Below, piece after piece: positions 1-11,720 of a stretch of DNA of 64,000 nucleotides (positions within the stretch are counted from its first letter, which is position 1; each line of letters opens with the position of its first letter). Both the position numbers and the translations under genes were made by a program. This DNA is from Pseudoscleropodium purum (taxonomy: Eukaryota > Streptophyta > Bryopsida > Hypnales > Brachytheciaceae): contig OZ017801.1 in assembly GCA_963969395.1 (NCBI GenBank), positions 8,871,611 to 8,935,610 on the forward strand, written 5' to 3'. Below the pieces are notes generated by a model that did not search any database, was not told where the DNA came from, and saw nothing but the letters and a program-made list of their open reading frames with translations.

Positions 1-135
1 TTAAACATTGCAGTCGTTTTACCATGCTGAGTCGAATCTGAGTGGGCACGCTTTGAGTAATACTGCAGCTTAATAATATAACCTGCGGAGTCTCCATCGG
101 CTGAACTCACCATCTTAAGAAATGGGATCTTGCAG

Positions 136-1405
136 CTTGGAATACGTGCAGCAGGTGTTGGATTGACACTGACGGCAGCTAGCACCGTCATCTTTGCCGA
201 GATGTCTTGGACACCCGGGGACCTTGTTCAAGCGGAGGATAGGGCTCACCGTATTGGCCAGGTTTGCCTCACCTACTTTCGCCCATTCTTTAGTGGTGTT
301 CGATTTTCAAGGCTCGAAATCATTGTATAAACTAAAGTCGAGATGCAGGAGTTCACTGACTTGCATTTTATCTAACATTCTAGAGTAAGATCAAGATCGA
401 GATTTATGAATTCAAATTGCGTTACTTTTGACGTAGTCCTGTTGGCGATTTGAAACCTTTCGCACTGAATGGCATCCCTGACCATAGTACAAGGCTTGGG
501 ATGTCTTATCTATTAAATCGTGGGGTCTTGGCGGGGTTTCAGCGGGGAGGTTGATTTATGTTAACGCTAGCTTCACCCTTGAATCTGAAGTTTTTCCTCA
601 ACAGACCGTATTTCAGATCGCTTGACCAATTAGTTTTAAGTTTTCTACACTAAAATTCCATGTTGGATGGATCAGGCTTCTTCTGTCAATGTGTATTACC
701 TCCACGCACATGACACCATCGACGATATTATCTGGTATGCTTTCCTAAATACCGGGGCATATCTCTGCGCCTCTTGATGTTTACTCCATGTTTACGCCGT
801 TTGAGTTTCTCACTCTTATCTAATTGAATCATTGTGTGTTTGATTTGTGCAGGGATACTGTCCAGAACAAATTGGAGAATCTTGGCCAGGTCTGAACTAA
901 CATTTGGTTACTTCTAGTGATTTGTCTTGTTGGCACGATGCCTTCGACTAATTTCCGGTCATTTGCTTCTTCTAATGTTGCATATTCGAATATGAGTTGT
1001 GTCCAACGGATTTGTTAGACTCCTCTGTTCACAATCTAGACAGTCATCTGCGATTGAGTTCTAAATCTTTCATATTGTTTACAGGTGCTAGACGGGCAGG
1101 AAAATACCTTGCACGTGGCGGCGCCCCCTAAGACGTATTCTCATGTATCGCGAGGGCAGTCGACTCTGAACTCTTTCTTGCAGCCTGCTCCCTCGTGTGA
1201 AGGACCTTCAACTTCTGCTTCTGCTCTGGAGCCGCTGTTGGATCCCGACCTTGTTGAAAGAAACACGCACGTGGTCTCTAGTGAACTGTCCAACGAGCCA
1301 AGTAGAATGCTCGATGGACAGTTCTATCCGCCACCACTTGGAGAGAATCTGGAACATGACGTTCATGGAATGCCTCCTGATAATAAGCGGAAAAGACTCT
1401 TCTGA
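136..1405 (+). CDS. SMARCAL1/HARP-like annealing helicase, 3' part
   Basis: This is the 3' end of an SNF2-family DNA translocase of the SMARCAL1 type, nuclear enzymes that re-anneal RPA-coated single strands at stalled forks. Four exons join in phase: 136-261, 676-734, 853-889 and 1085-1405 (TGA at 1403). The first exon holds the end of the helicase C domain with motif VI, read as [11 protein letters not shown]; the next two read [19 protein letters not shown] and [12 protein letters not shown], characteristic of this subfamily. The last exon encodes a divergent tail containing [10 protein letters not shown], which resembles the KQKTLDSFL-type motif near the C terminus of plant SMARCAL1 and a weak PCNA-interaction box. 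The gene enters from the left edge, so its ATPase core is outside. An AATAAA at 1703-1708 is a plausible polyadenylation signal. The subfamily call is strong; the tail function is inferred. Confidence 0.88.
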
Positions 1406-1739
1406 GAAGTCACATAACAGAGAGGTGAAGGTTAATTTGGCGCATAGCAAGTTATCAGCACTTGAAATCCATCCTTTCAATAGCAGCAACTGAGGAGACC
1501 TCAAAGGTGCTTCTCACTTACGAACTACTTGAGGGCAGCTCCTGTCGGCATAGCTTTCAATACCCCATTTTTGTGTACATACAGTAGCTTGCGTGCAAGT
1601 ACTGTAAATGTTTCGGATCATAATTATTCATCATAGTATGGAAGCCCAGGCTTTCCTCAGAGGTTAATTTTTCATAGTAGACGTGCAGATATTTTCTCCG
1701 TGAATAAACCAGGTCAGCTATGAAAAAAAAGTTATTGTT

Positions 1740-3573
1740 TTGTTTGATTTAAGATTTAATACTACCTGCATGAATAGGTCTCAAGTTGACAAGGTGCATC
1801 ATCAAATTACATGAGATTCGGTCCCCAAATAAAAATTTAGTTCCCAAGAAATTGACCGTCTAGTAGTGGAAAAGTCTCACTTCAGAATATTTTTTTGTCA
1901 TGCAGTAGTACGAAAAACTCCAATTCTTTTATCTTTGGATTGTGTGACTTTAACCATTAAAGTAGTCTGCCACCATTTAAGAACTGATTGCCTTTTCAGG
2001 GAAGCTAAACTCCTTGAAACAAGTTTCAGAAAATTTTTGTAGGAAGAAAAATGGAATTGGCATTAACCCAAGTCATTTCATATAGTGGTAGTGCCTTTGT
2101 TGCAAAGTTAGACCATATTGAAGACTATAGAGACAATTATGACTACATTGAAATAGATTGACATTGCTGCAAATAATAGTAATAGTCATATGTCAGGTTG
2201 GTGTTAAGTTTTTAGTAATAGGGGCATTAAGGTAAACTAGCCTTTGACAAACAAACCACCTATGACAAGCACCTAAGGATTGATCCAATAGACTCTTACA
2301 TCAACTCATGACAAGTTCTTCTAATAAATGAAATCAAGACTACATTAGCTTAGTTAGTAGTCAAAATCAATGTCTTGGGTGGTGATGGAGTTATATAAAT
2401 TTCTTAAGAACTTCTACCTTTTCAATGAAAATTCATCACAAGAAGTGGTTTTTAAAATTCTTTTATGTTATGGTCATGTTAGAAAAATGTTGTAGCCATA
2501 TTAGGAAATATTTTGATTGCTTCAAGTGGTAAGATGAACATAAGAATTTTTTACTACACTTTAAATTGATTTGGAGATAGTTAGAGACTTATTTGGGCCA
2601 ATTGGACAACACTTCAAAAATTCATAACATTTTGATATACTAGAGAAAATTTCAGCCCTTTGAAGGGTGGTTTGATTACATGCAAATGAGCAAATAGAAA
2701 AAAATATTAGCCCAATTCTTGTCACAAAGAATTTAACATTTGTCTTTATATGATGAAAGTTTAAATTCTTTTGCTAATGGCAATAGAGCACGTCCATTAG
2801 GAGAGATTTGAGGGCAATAACATGCAGTTTTGGACCTAATCTCCTGCAGCAAAGGGAATGGCTGGTTATAAAAAAAATTCCCAAAAAAGTTAAAATAAAA
2901 ATAAAAATGCAAAACATGCAAAAGAAAATTGAAATTTTTTTTTGGGGGGAAATGATGTGGCACTCTCTTATCAATTAATTACTTTTAAAAAATTAAGCTT
3001 AATAGTGGTAATTTGACATAAAGGATGTAGTTAAGGGTGTTTTCATTGTCAAAACTAATAATTACTTAAGAAAATTTTATGCAATTCTTCATTGCTAGTT
3101 GTACTTTGAAAAAATATTCAAATAAATTGAATTGGATTTTTATATTTATCAATTTATTTTCCATAATTTCTTACTTTACTACAACAATTATTTTAATGAC
3201 AATTTTTTACAAAACAAATTCAAGTTCTTCAAATCAATAGTGAATACAAAAATTTACATAATAAAATTATAAGACTAAATTCAAATATAATTTAAAATAC
3301 TAACTTGAGCATAGAATATTATATATCAAATATCAATATAAACCAAATATTGATATTGGCTGCATAATATTTAACTTAATTAAGTAATAAACAATGCATT
3401 TAAAGCAAAATGTTCAAGAAACAACTTCAAAGAGTCTTTTTAGGTACAAGAGAAATTTGAAAGCCATAAAGCAAAATAATAGAGATGTCACATAAGAGAC
3501 ATATGTCCTTATTACTTGTAAGAGCTTTATATAATGTCAATCTGTTGTAATTTGGTAGTTGACTATAGTTCTC
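1740..3573. other. AT-rich spacer with repeat relics
   Basis: No gene is supported here. The stretch is strongly AT-rich. It holds one half of a dispersed repeat pair (1945-2115) and, from about 2796, a sequence starting ATTAGGAGAGATTTGAGGGC that matches one end of the ATTAG-type MITEs found elsewhere in the window; its other end was not found, so it is probably truncated. Confidence 0.5.
1945..2115 (+). repeat. Dispersed repeat, partner at 42985-43140
   Basis: This segment and 42985-43140 align by eye over roughly 150 bases, sharing runs such as ATTAAAGTAGT, CCATTTAAGAACT and AAATGGAATTGGCAT. One forward frame reads similarly in both copies (HLRTDCLFREAKLLET here, HLRTYCLLEEAKHLET there) before stops, so a decayed mobile-element coding sequence is possible. 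The frame similarity could equally follow from DNA similarity alone. Confidence 0.55.
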
Positions 3574-4514
3574 TTAACCCCTAAAGGTCAAAACTGCGTT
3601 TTTTAGCAACATAGTGATTTTGGGTAGCTTACTATGAATGGAATTTTTATTCTTTTTTGCTGAAATTTTCACACAACATATGCCCAACAAGTATCTTATT
3701 CTTTAAGGCCCAATGATTTTCATAACTTTTGACTACATGGTTCAAAAGTTATTGTATGATATGTCATTTTCAATGCTCAATGGACAACCCAAAAATTTCT
3801 TTGAAAATCACTTTTTTCAAAAATAAAAATTCGAAATTGGTTTTGTATATTTATGGGTATGCAGAAAGCTTTGAATCATCCCATTTTGGTTTATGAGATA
3901 AAAGTAATGAGGTGTTTTAGTTTGTAGGAACTAGGAAGTTATGAATTCCTTACTCAAAAATAAACTTTGGAGTCCTTTATTCAACTCAATTTTTAATATC
4001 TTTTGAAAAAAATAAAAACATATAATGAAGATTGTTTAATACTACATTTCTACCTTTGGGTTGGAATTTTTCAATTTTATAATTAAATTCTTAAAAATTT
4101 AGTATTTTGAATCACTTTGTACTTCTTCCTACTTCCTATTTTTTTCCTATATGTTGTGCAGTTCCAAATGACTTAAATACTTTCAAGCATATAGCCAACT
4201 TGCCTTGAAGAATGAATCCAAAGAAGCACCATTTTGGACATTTTTTTTATACAAATGTAACCTTGTGAAGTGCAGTTGCCCGTATTTTCACATGGCAAAA
4301 AAATGATTTTTGCCACTTCAAATGTTAGTATCTTGCAATCTATACTGTGGAAAATTCTGAAAATTTTCCACATCTTTTCAAACTAGTTTACTACAAGATC
4401 CTACAATTAAATGTGTCTAAAAATATTTTTCATCAAAAATTTGGTGCTTGTATCAAGAATGGGTTTTTTAAGTATTTTGGGTAAAAACATACTTTTCAAC
4501 CTTTAGGTGGTAAG
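3574..4514 (+). mobile_element. TTAA-type MITE, copy A (~0.94 kb)
   Basis: The left end is TTAA followed by CCCCTAAAGGTC; the right end is ACCTTTAGGTGG followed by TAA, an inverted match. The interior is shared with copies near 17.3, 25.1, 28.1, 33.7 and 48.7 kb, for example the landmark GACTACATGGTTCAAAAGTT. No protein is encoded, so this is a non-autonomous DNA transposon. The TTAA-like target is typical of piggyBac-type elements, but family assignment from ends alone is tentative. Confidence 0.7.
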
Positions 4515-6339
4515 TTATTTAAGTATACAAAATATACTTATAGATGTATTGGAATTTTTTATCAATTGCTAAAAAGATTCAACAACAATCAATAAGAAAT
4601 TAATAACATAAACTAAATCCAAATGCCATTATTTGAATGCTATCAAGATATGGTCATTGTATATATCATGTACGCTTTTCACACTTGAGTGTAAGAATCT
4701 AGTGAGATATACTATGCCAATCAAGTCAAACTTCCTCAAGTGCAAAATCAAATTACTATAGGCAAAATTATATAGGAATAACTAAAGGATGTTGATTCAA
4801 ATATTATTTCAAATTATATAAATATCCTTATATATAATGATATTACATGACAATATTGACCAACTATAGAAAGGTTCCATTTAACTTTAAGAGACTTCAA
4901 AAGATCCTTTAGTTAGCTAAGATAAAGAATGATTTATTGCTTTGAAGCCACCTATATTTGAGGGTCTTCAACAATATTATGGAACCCTATATACAACATT
5001 TGAATACCTTACCTAGCTATAATGGTTGGCAAAAATTAAATAAAAAAGAAAAAGTTGATTTTTGTAGAAATTACTTTGAAAGAGATAGAAAAAAAATAAA
5101 TTAATGTTATAAATGCCAATCTATTATAAAATGGACTTCATACAAATTTAAAAATTATAAATTTACCAAGAATTTTATGTACCTACCAAGAAGCTTACGT
5201 TTAAAATCTTAAACTTTGAGTGCCACTCAAAACAAAGTGCAACTTTGATATATCCTATTTGCATATTTTAGATCTTCAAACTTCATTAAACTACAATTTG
5301 TATACTAAATAACAAGTTAACTAAAATACTTGGTGTTGTGTAGATGCTAATTCAAGCCACTTGCCTAGGAAAAATTGAATTACTTTGATTCAAGTCACTT
5401 TGCCATTGAAGTTGTGTTTGTAGCTCCTAATTTGTGAAGGCAATGTCAACACTCCTTGTGCCAATATAATTTAGCTTTTTGTCAATCAAACCTTCATATA
5501 TAGAGCTCCAACAACCTTTTAGTCTAAAATATCTAGATGGTAGATAGTTTGTCAAAAATGCTATATTTATATATAATTTCGCAAGTTTTCATAAATGCCT
5601 AATATATTAGTGAAGTATTGTAGTATATTTTTCGGAATCTAATCTTATTTAACTAAATCTGAGTTTGAATCCCAAGGAATGAACTATGTAAGGTTAGCGT
5701 AATGTATTCAAAGGTCACAATGTACAAATTTACAAACTCCAGAGTCTTATTCGCTCTTAATCCCACTAATATCCAAGGTATCACTCAAGCTGTCCATTAG
5801 TAGATGCTATTGACTGATGGATGCAATCACAATCCTGTCTAGTGTGCTACTGACTCGTGGCAATAGTTCTGGGACAATAGTTCAGGGACAATAGTTCAAT
5901 GTGGACTGACTTGTAGTGAATGCATGTGCAATGCAGGATTTAGACTTTAATACAGCCCACTATAGTATTTTGAAAATAGTATAAATATATGTATTCAATA
6001 TTTCAAAACAAATTAGAATTAAGGGTTTGGAAAGACTTACAATAAGTCACCCCAAGGCTCTAGGACAATATGGCCAATATCAAGGGTTAGCAACTACCTA
6101 CAATACACAAAATCCAAACTTACAACATGTATATGCAATTTTCAATACAACATTCTAATAACATTGATGCAAAACAAATAATAAATTCCTAACTCTAATT
6201 CTAACTCTCAAATGGATCGATTCCAAACTAAGGGTACGGCTGTTCAAAATTTTTTTATCTTTATTTTAATTTGTTTTATCAGTCACTAATTAGGTCAAAA
6301 CGTGCAAAATGTTATACTTCTCCAAAACCATGGATAACG
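4515..6339. other. AT-rich spacer, no gene seen
   Basis: Only short chance ORFs occur and no conserved protein can be read. A short local repeat (GGACAATAGTTC, twice at about 5870-5900) is visible. Nothing else is supported. Confidence 0.5.
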
Positions 6340-7440
6340 ACCCTATGACCATATTCCAGAACCCAAAGCCGTGGTACCCGGTTGATACCCGCGCTCGATA
6401 CTCGGTACCCGATTGAGTGTGACTAGCAAGTTCTCAACCTTCGGGATTTCAGTCGACAAGGCCTGCTCCAACTTCGAGTTGCGATTGCTTCGCGCAGCGC
6501 ACTTAGTGCCAATTTGGTTGAGGAATTTCACAAAATTCTCACATGATTACGATTATACTGCACCTGGTGAACTCGTGATCACACAGATTTCCCAAATTCG
6601 GTCCAATTCTCAAACATTGGGCTTCACAAAATACCCGAATCCCTAATCTCACCCCAGTTTTACAAACGACCAAATTTGAAGAAATTTCCCGAACTTGGAC
6701 GCACTTCAGCAGCGATTACCATTTCTCAATGCTCTTGATCGATCTAACCCAATCAATCATTCACATCGCTCACAAAAATTGATTTCGAAATTTTTTTTTT
6801 ACCGGACTGGTCAGCATCGCAACTAGCTCAATGTTCAGCAATTTTGGGACGTTGCATCTTCTCGCGATTCAATTACCGCAATCTCTCACTTGTAGCAATC
6901 GGATTCTCCGAAATCTTTCCAATTTCCTCTTTCACCGCAGCCAATTTCCCCACTGTGACCACCAAACTGGTCACCCTCACAATCACGCCGACCACAGCTA
7001 AATGCTCTCCATTCCAAATTCAACTTCAATGTCTTTGATTCTTTGCCCACCCAGATCCAGAAATCATAGAACACTCAGACTAACACACAATCCTCCAAAA
7101 TCCAAGTAATTTCACTACAACATGCACAGACTCAATTTTCACACAACACAGATGTACAATTTACACAAACTCAACCTTTTATTGCAAATTATAGTTTTGC
7201 GTACAAAGATTACAGCACTAAAAGAACAACTCTACAATCTGCACTGGTTATGCACTGTGTGAGGGGAGAAGAATCAGAGAGAGAGCGAGTTTAAAGGCAG
7301 GAAGAGGGGGTGATCGGAAGTGGGAAGACTATGCAAGCACTGCTCCCAATCACACCTACAACTCCATCTTTCTCCTTGTTTTCTTTTCCTTATCTCTTTC
7401 TTTTTCTTTATCTTTTCTCTTGCCTTTTGCTTTAATCTTT
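6340..7440. other. More GC-balanced spacer with a GA-rich tract
   Basis: Base composition is closer to that of the exons than the flanks are, and a short GA tract lies at about 7275-7290. The ORFs at 6413-6646, 6844-7038 and 6886-7074 match no family I recognise and lack start or splice context. It could be a relic of a promoter or untranslated leader whose gene is gone, or an unrecognised element. Confidence 0.3.
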
Positions 7441-7714
7441 ACTTTTCCCCTCTTTGACTATTATACTAATTATAACTAAAATGTCTTTGAACTTTTTCCA
7501 AACTTTTAACAAAAATAGAATATTTTTTATACTAAATATTAGTTATAAAGTAAAATAATGTATATAAAGTCTTTAAAAATCGAAAAAGTACTACAAAAGT
7601 TTAAAGTACTAGACTACAAGTATCCTTATTGAATATTCCCACACTTCATGGTTTGTGATTTGGATCATTTTTGAGCATGCAATGGCAATTTAAAATTAGA
7701 GGTATGGGTGATTC

Positions 7715-7999
7715 ATTAGAGGAATTTTTGTGGTTAGGGAGGGCCGTTTCAAATAGTTGTGCCCCTTAGTTCCCCTCGTAGCAAAGAGAATGCCACACTA
7801 TCAAAAAAAAAGTTCCAAAAAAAAAAATTAATAAACTTAAGTTTCTTAAATGAAAAACAAAGTTGATTTTTTTTTTATTTTTTTTTAAAATGTTGTGGCA
7901 CTTGCTTCACCACATCAAGCATCAAGTTTTGGCCAGTTCACAGGGACAAAGAATGGTTGGGAACTTGCAGCCTTCTCGAACCCTAGAAAATCCTCTAAT
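7715..7999. mobile_element. ATTAG-type MITE (~285 bp)
   Basis: The ends are inverted copies: ATTAGAGGAATTTTTGTGG on the left and, read on the opposite strand from the right, ATTAGAGGATTTTCTAGGG. The interior is A/T homopolymer-rich and encodes nothing. The same ends occur at 26408-26682, 28514-28781 and 42311-42601. No clear target duplication was found. Confidence 0.6.
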
Positions 8000-8269
8000 A
8001 CCAAGAAACACTTGTCTTTTTTGTGTTTCCCCTTGGTCTTCTTGGAGGTGTTTTTCCTTATAACTTTTGTGGTTGAAGTCTGTTTTAGGTGAAATTTGGA
8101 GGAGAGGTGCGTGTTGTTGTTTTAGACATTCAATTATTTTTACTATTTTTAAGGTGGCCCGATTGGGTGTCTACCTTAGCTATTTCAGGGGTTTCTCAAT
8201 CCTAGTTGGGGACCAAAAATGCGATTTTGAAGCCATGGTTTTTCCATGTTGTAGGTGGGCTAACATTCT

Positions 8270-8770
8270 AAAGACATTTGATGAGATCTTTGGCAAAGAA
8301 CCCGGTATAAGGGCTACACATGGGTTGAAAGTGGACATTGTTTCCACAAGTACTATGAAAAGGAAAAAAAATTTATGATGATTTTTTTGTTCACATGGGA
8401 CTAGAGAAAAGATTAGAAAAATGAATATTTTTCTTTTAATTTTTTGAATTCTTTTACTATTTTCTAAAAATCAAATTCAAAAGCATCTATTTTCTTGCAT
8501 TTTTCTAGGTCTCCTTTGTTGTGCATAACTTTTAGAGATAAATTTTTCTAGGTCTGAATTTTTTTTCTCATATACTATTATGAATGCTTTACAAATTATC
8601 CATATTTGATTGTATTTAAAAAAATTTATTGCAAAAGTGACAATATTGCAAAAACAAGGCCATTTAAAGCCAAAAAAGACAAGTGTTTCTTGCAATCACC
8701 CGTATGTGCTTTGTTTCTTGAAATTGAGTACTTGTAAATGTAAGCTTGTTGGTAGGTACTTGAAGTTCAT
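8270..8770. repeat. Relic of the GTTGCAAGAAA-ended element family
   Basis: The segment resembles the right half of the element at 12962-13990; its right end reads TTTCTTGCAATCACCC, close to TCTTGCAACTACCC there. The left end was not found. No protein coding is seen; ORFs in this part are AT-rich chance frames. Confidence 0.4.
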
Positions 8771-9944
8771 GATTTACAATTTTGGAGTCTACAGCCGTTG
8801 TGAACATGATAGACATGGAAATTCTAAAATCAATTTCTGAGTAATGTATACGAAATAATTAATCAAGTATTGGCAAATCATTCCAAAAGCTAGCAATGAA
8901 AGCTACTATACATATGTGAAATTTTATTCTCTACAAATTTCCTTTTTTGTGATGTCTAATTATTCAATGTGACTTTTAAACCTAAGCTCTTTTTTTACAA
9001 ATCAATCATTTGAGCTTTTCATTGTTAAAAAATTTGGACATTGATATAGCACAAGATGATTACATTCCCCTGCTTTCACAATTTGTTTGTGATGATTTTT
9101 TTGATGAAAAGTGTTGTAATTAGTTTAACTCGGGAGTATTTGCAAAAATCTAAAACTTCTATGAATTTAAAGTAATTCTGTAATGATTTCTATTATTATT
9201 TTCTACACTATTCAATCAAGACACCTCATAATTTATGAAAATTTCATTACATGCTGTATTTAATTACATTTCGAATTACTTTTTTAACGAATCTAGCCCC
9301 AGTGTAGAGTAGTTTCAATTCTCCCCTCATATACAGTGCAGAACTGTTAAAGCGCACAGATGCAATTATACCCTAAAGCATTCAAATGGGAACTATAAAA
9401 TATCTATACAAATGTGAAACAAACTACAACTGAAGAGAAAATAATCTTATTAACGCAATTGCAGGCAAGTGATCCATCCTCCAGTTGGAGAGACTACTGC
9501 AGGGAAATGTAAAACTGTTCAGAATAGAAATTGCAATCATGAAGACAATCATAGATCAAAGGCACAAAACACACAAAGTATCAAACACAATTTCTTGTTA
9601 TGCATGTTGATTGCAATCTTATCAACTTCTGCATGAAAATCCAGTTGTGAATAAAATGATGACAAATAAGTAATTGAATTAGAACAAAGCAGTCACCGAC
9701 AAATTCGATGCTGTAATTAATCCACTCACTTACTATTTGGATCCACCAGTCAGTGAATCCATGTAGTTCTAGAACTAAATAATTGTATTTGAAACTTTTC
9801 TACAGTATCCAAAAAGTTCTCTCTATGATTTCTGTTTTTTTCCTAACAAAACACTATTTCGATGTAGCTTCCTTTCACTTGCATCAATTGAAGGCTGAAT
9901 TCAAGTACGTTGGCATCTGTTGCTATTGAGAGTTTGCAACTTCA

Positions 9945-10604
9945 CTAACAACTTTGCCAAGGCAAGCAAGGACAGTCGGAATCAGACGATGGATCACAAG
10001 TCGGAAATGGGAATGAGCAGTCGGAATCACTTGATGGGTCACAATCTGGGATGGGAAATGGATGCGGGAATGGATGATGGTGTGGCCCATGTTTGTCCAA
10101 ATCGAGGGGGGCTGCAGCAACATCGTGTACTAGTGGTTCGGACACCTCCGAGCTTGTTGGTGCAATTGGAGTAAAAACCGGATGTGGATGTGGATGCGGG
10201 AATGGATGACGATGTGGCCCGTGTTTGTCAAAGTTGGGGGGGTCTGCGGCAACATCATGTACTAGTGGTTCAAAAACCTCCGAGCTTGTTGGTGCAATTG
10301 GAGTAAAAACCGGATGTGGATGTGGGAATGGATGATGATGTGGCCCATGTTTGTCGAAGTTGAGGGGGTCTACGGTAACATCAAGTTCTAATTTGAACAC
10401 CTCAGAGCTTGTTGGTGTTGTAGGCGGAATGGCAATTGGAGTAAGAAACGGATGTGGATGGAGGCCTAAAGGGCCATGTTTGCGAGAGTGCAATGGGGCT
10501 TTGTGCTCTTGTTTGCCACTTTCAGTCACCATTGCAAAAGAGAATGGTAAAGTAGTGAACAAAGTCAAAACAAAGATGATTAGAAGGTGGTTTTTGAATG
10601 CCAT
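9945..10604 (-). CDS. HPH1: secreted His/Pro-rich repeat protein
   Basis: This intronless gene encodes 219 residues and no family I recognise. I chose MAFKNHLLIIFVLTLF as the start because it opens a clear signal peptide (cleavage expected after PFSFA) and is the start shared by all three copies; the frame stays open 33 codons upstream, but that part overlaps the conserved leader. After the signal peptide come TESGKQEHKAPLHSRK, one degenerate unit, then two full ~42-residue units of the form HGPHxHPFPHPHPVFTPIAP..SSEV..PLVHDVAA..DK. The C terminus is Cys-rich, with DCDPSSDSDC twice and CPCLPWQSC at the end. Product is probably extracellular; metal binding through His/Cys is a guess. Related copies lie at 23314-23851 (broken) and 37020-37919. 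Confidence 0.8.
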   Translation of the reverse strand: MAFKNHLLIIFVLTLFTTLPFSFAMVTESGKQEHKAPLHSRKHGPLGLHPHPFLTPIAIPPTTPTSSEVFKLELDVTVDPLNFDKHGPHHHPFPHPHPVFTPIAPTSSEVFEPLVHDVAADPPNFDKHGPHRHPFPHPHPHPVFTPIAPTSSEVSEPLVHDVAAAPLDLDKHGPHHHPFPHPFPIPDCDPSSDSDCSFPFPTCDPSSDSDCPCLPWQSC

Positions 10605-10749
10605 TGTAAATGACTCTGAAGATTTTGGATGCAAAAAATAACTTAAAAGATGGAAAAGGAAGTATATGAAGGAGATGAGAGATTTGAGGGAATGGAGTGG
10701 CAAAAGAGAAGAGTGAGAATTGTGAGTTGAAACCCAAAAGAATCCTTAC

Positions 10750-10757
10750 TATTTATA
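10750..10757 (-). promoter_or_regulatory. TATA box of HPH1
   Basis: TATAAATA on the minus strand, about 145 bases upstream of the chosen ATG. The surrounding sequence (CACCACCTATAAATAG) is conserved upstream of the other two HPH copies. Confidence 0.65.
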
Positions 10758-11329
10758 GGTGGTGAAGTCATTCACTTTTACTTTTCACATTTGTGTTTTA
10801 CATTTTGACATTTCCTTTTCCATTGACAACCATTTCCTTCACTTACTTTTTCTTTTACATTGAAAATAACCTTGCATACAACATTCTCTTTTACTTTGGT
10901 TAGCTTTTGCTATTTTGCAAAGTCTCTTGGTAGGGCATTTTTTTTTATTGAGATATGATTTTCGGCCATAGATGTTGCTTTACATCTCGAAAGAATCCCA
11001 AGATTCATCAGCAATGTACTGTGCTATCCCTGGAGTGATCTTTTCATATTTCTCATCTTTTCACTCCTGGAAAGTCCAGACAGCAGCTCCGTTACATCCT
11101 CCCATGTCTGTACACATCCATTCTCTAACTAGTACCTCCAAATCCAAGTCTTTGAATGATGTTGTGGCTACAACCGCCGAAGCTGCTCTCAACAGAGAGC
11201 CATTCCAGATTACTTACTGTATAGAAAATCAAACCGGGTTAGACACTTAGAACTGATCAAGCTCAAGTTCACAGAATAGTTACGATCATTTTGGTCACAA
11301 TCCCGTGATCCAGGCGCTTCAGCGCAAGC

Positions 11330-11720
11330 TTCCTTCCTCATAAAATTTCAGGAACATATGTCAGACTTCTGTTGAAGATGGTTTTCATTTTTGTTTTTCC
11401 TCAATAAGGACGATTGCCCGATTCTAAAGTCACTCCTCTGAGATGCTTACAATAACTAGGATTGGAATTTCAATGAAGTAACTCACTTCTACAGTCTGTT
11501 ATCTCTCCGAAATTACTAAGGAAATGTATCTGCAACACGCCAACACTGATGCACAAATTCCAAAATCAGGAATAAAGGTACCTGCAAGTGGTAACCGGGA
11601 GAAACCCTGGTGAGTCCCAGATTGAAGGTCCCTTTAAATGTTCCCGAGAATCGCTCTAGAGGATTGACCTGACTGTCTTGAGAGTGTCCACGACCCGGTC
11701 CACGATTCTGTGGTTTAAGC
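11330..11720 (-). pseudogene. Fragment of the AsmA-like gene (exon 6 and intron 6)
   Basis: On the minus strand, 11580-11700 matches exon 6 of the gene at 30333-35862 (GGGACTCACCAGGGTTTCT is shared) and the following 250 bases match its intron 6. The copy has an in-frame TAA where the intact gene has a Leu codon in NSLRDL, and a 4-base insertion (AATC) just after, so it cannot be translated. No other exons of that gene were recognised here. It is a leftover of the block duplication, upstream of HPH1 as in the intact block. Confidence 0.75.

Larger units (their letters stand above)
9262..11720 (-). repeat. Duplicated block, copy 1
   Basis: The block contains HPH1 with its promoter and 3' flank, plus upstream sequence. 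The 3' flank (9262-9944) is the reverse complement of 37920-38603, and the upstream flank (10960-11260) matches 24240-24530 and the reverse complement of 36340-36680. Further upstream it jumps to sequence matching intron 6 and exon 6 of the AsmA-like gene (34860-35200, reverse complement). Sequence corresponding to about 35200-36330 is therefore missing from this copy. Confidence 0.8.

Noticed and set aside
6340..7440. LTR retrotransposon or gene remnant
   Set aside because: No TG..CA ends, primer-binding site or direct long repeat was found; left as unassigned spacer.
9920..10174. 84-codon plus-strand ORF over HPH1, and its equivalents at 23289-23543 and 37738-37944
   Set aside because: They are antisense or alternate-frame readings of the HPH repeat DNA.
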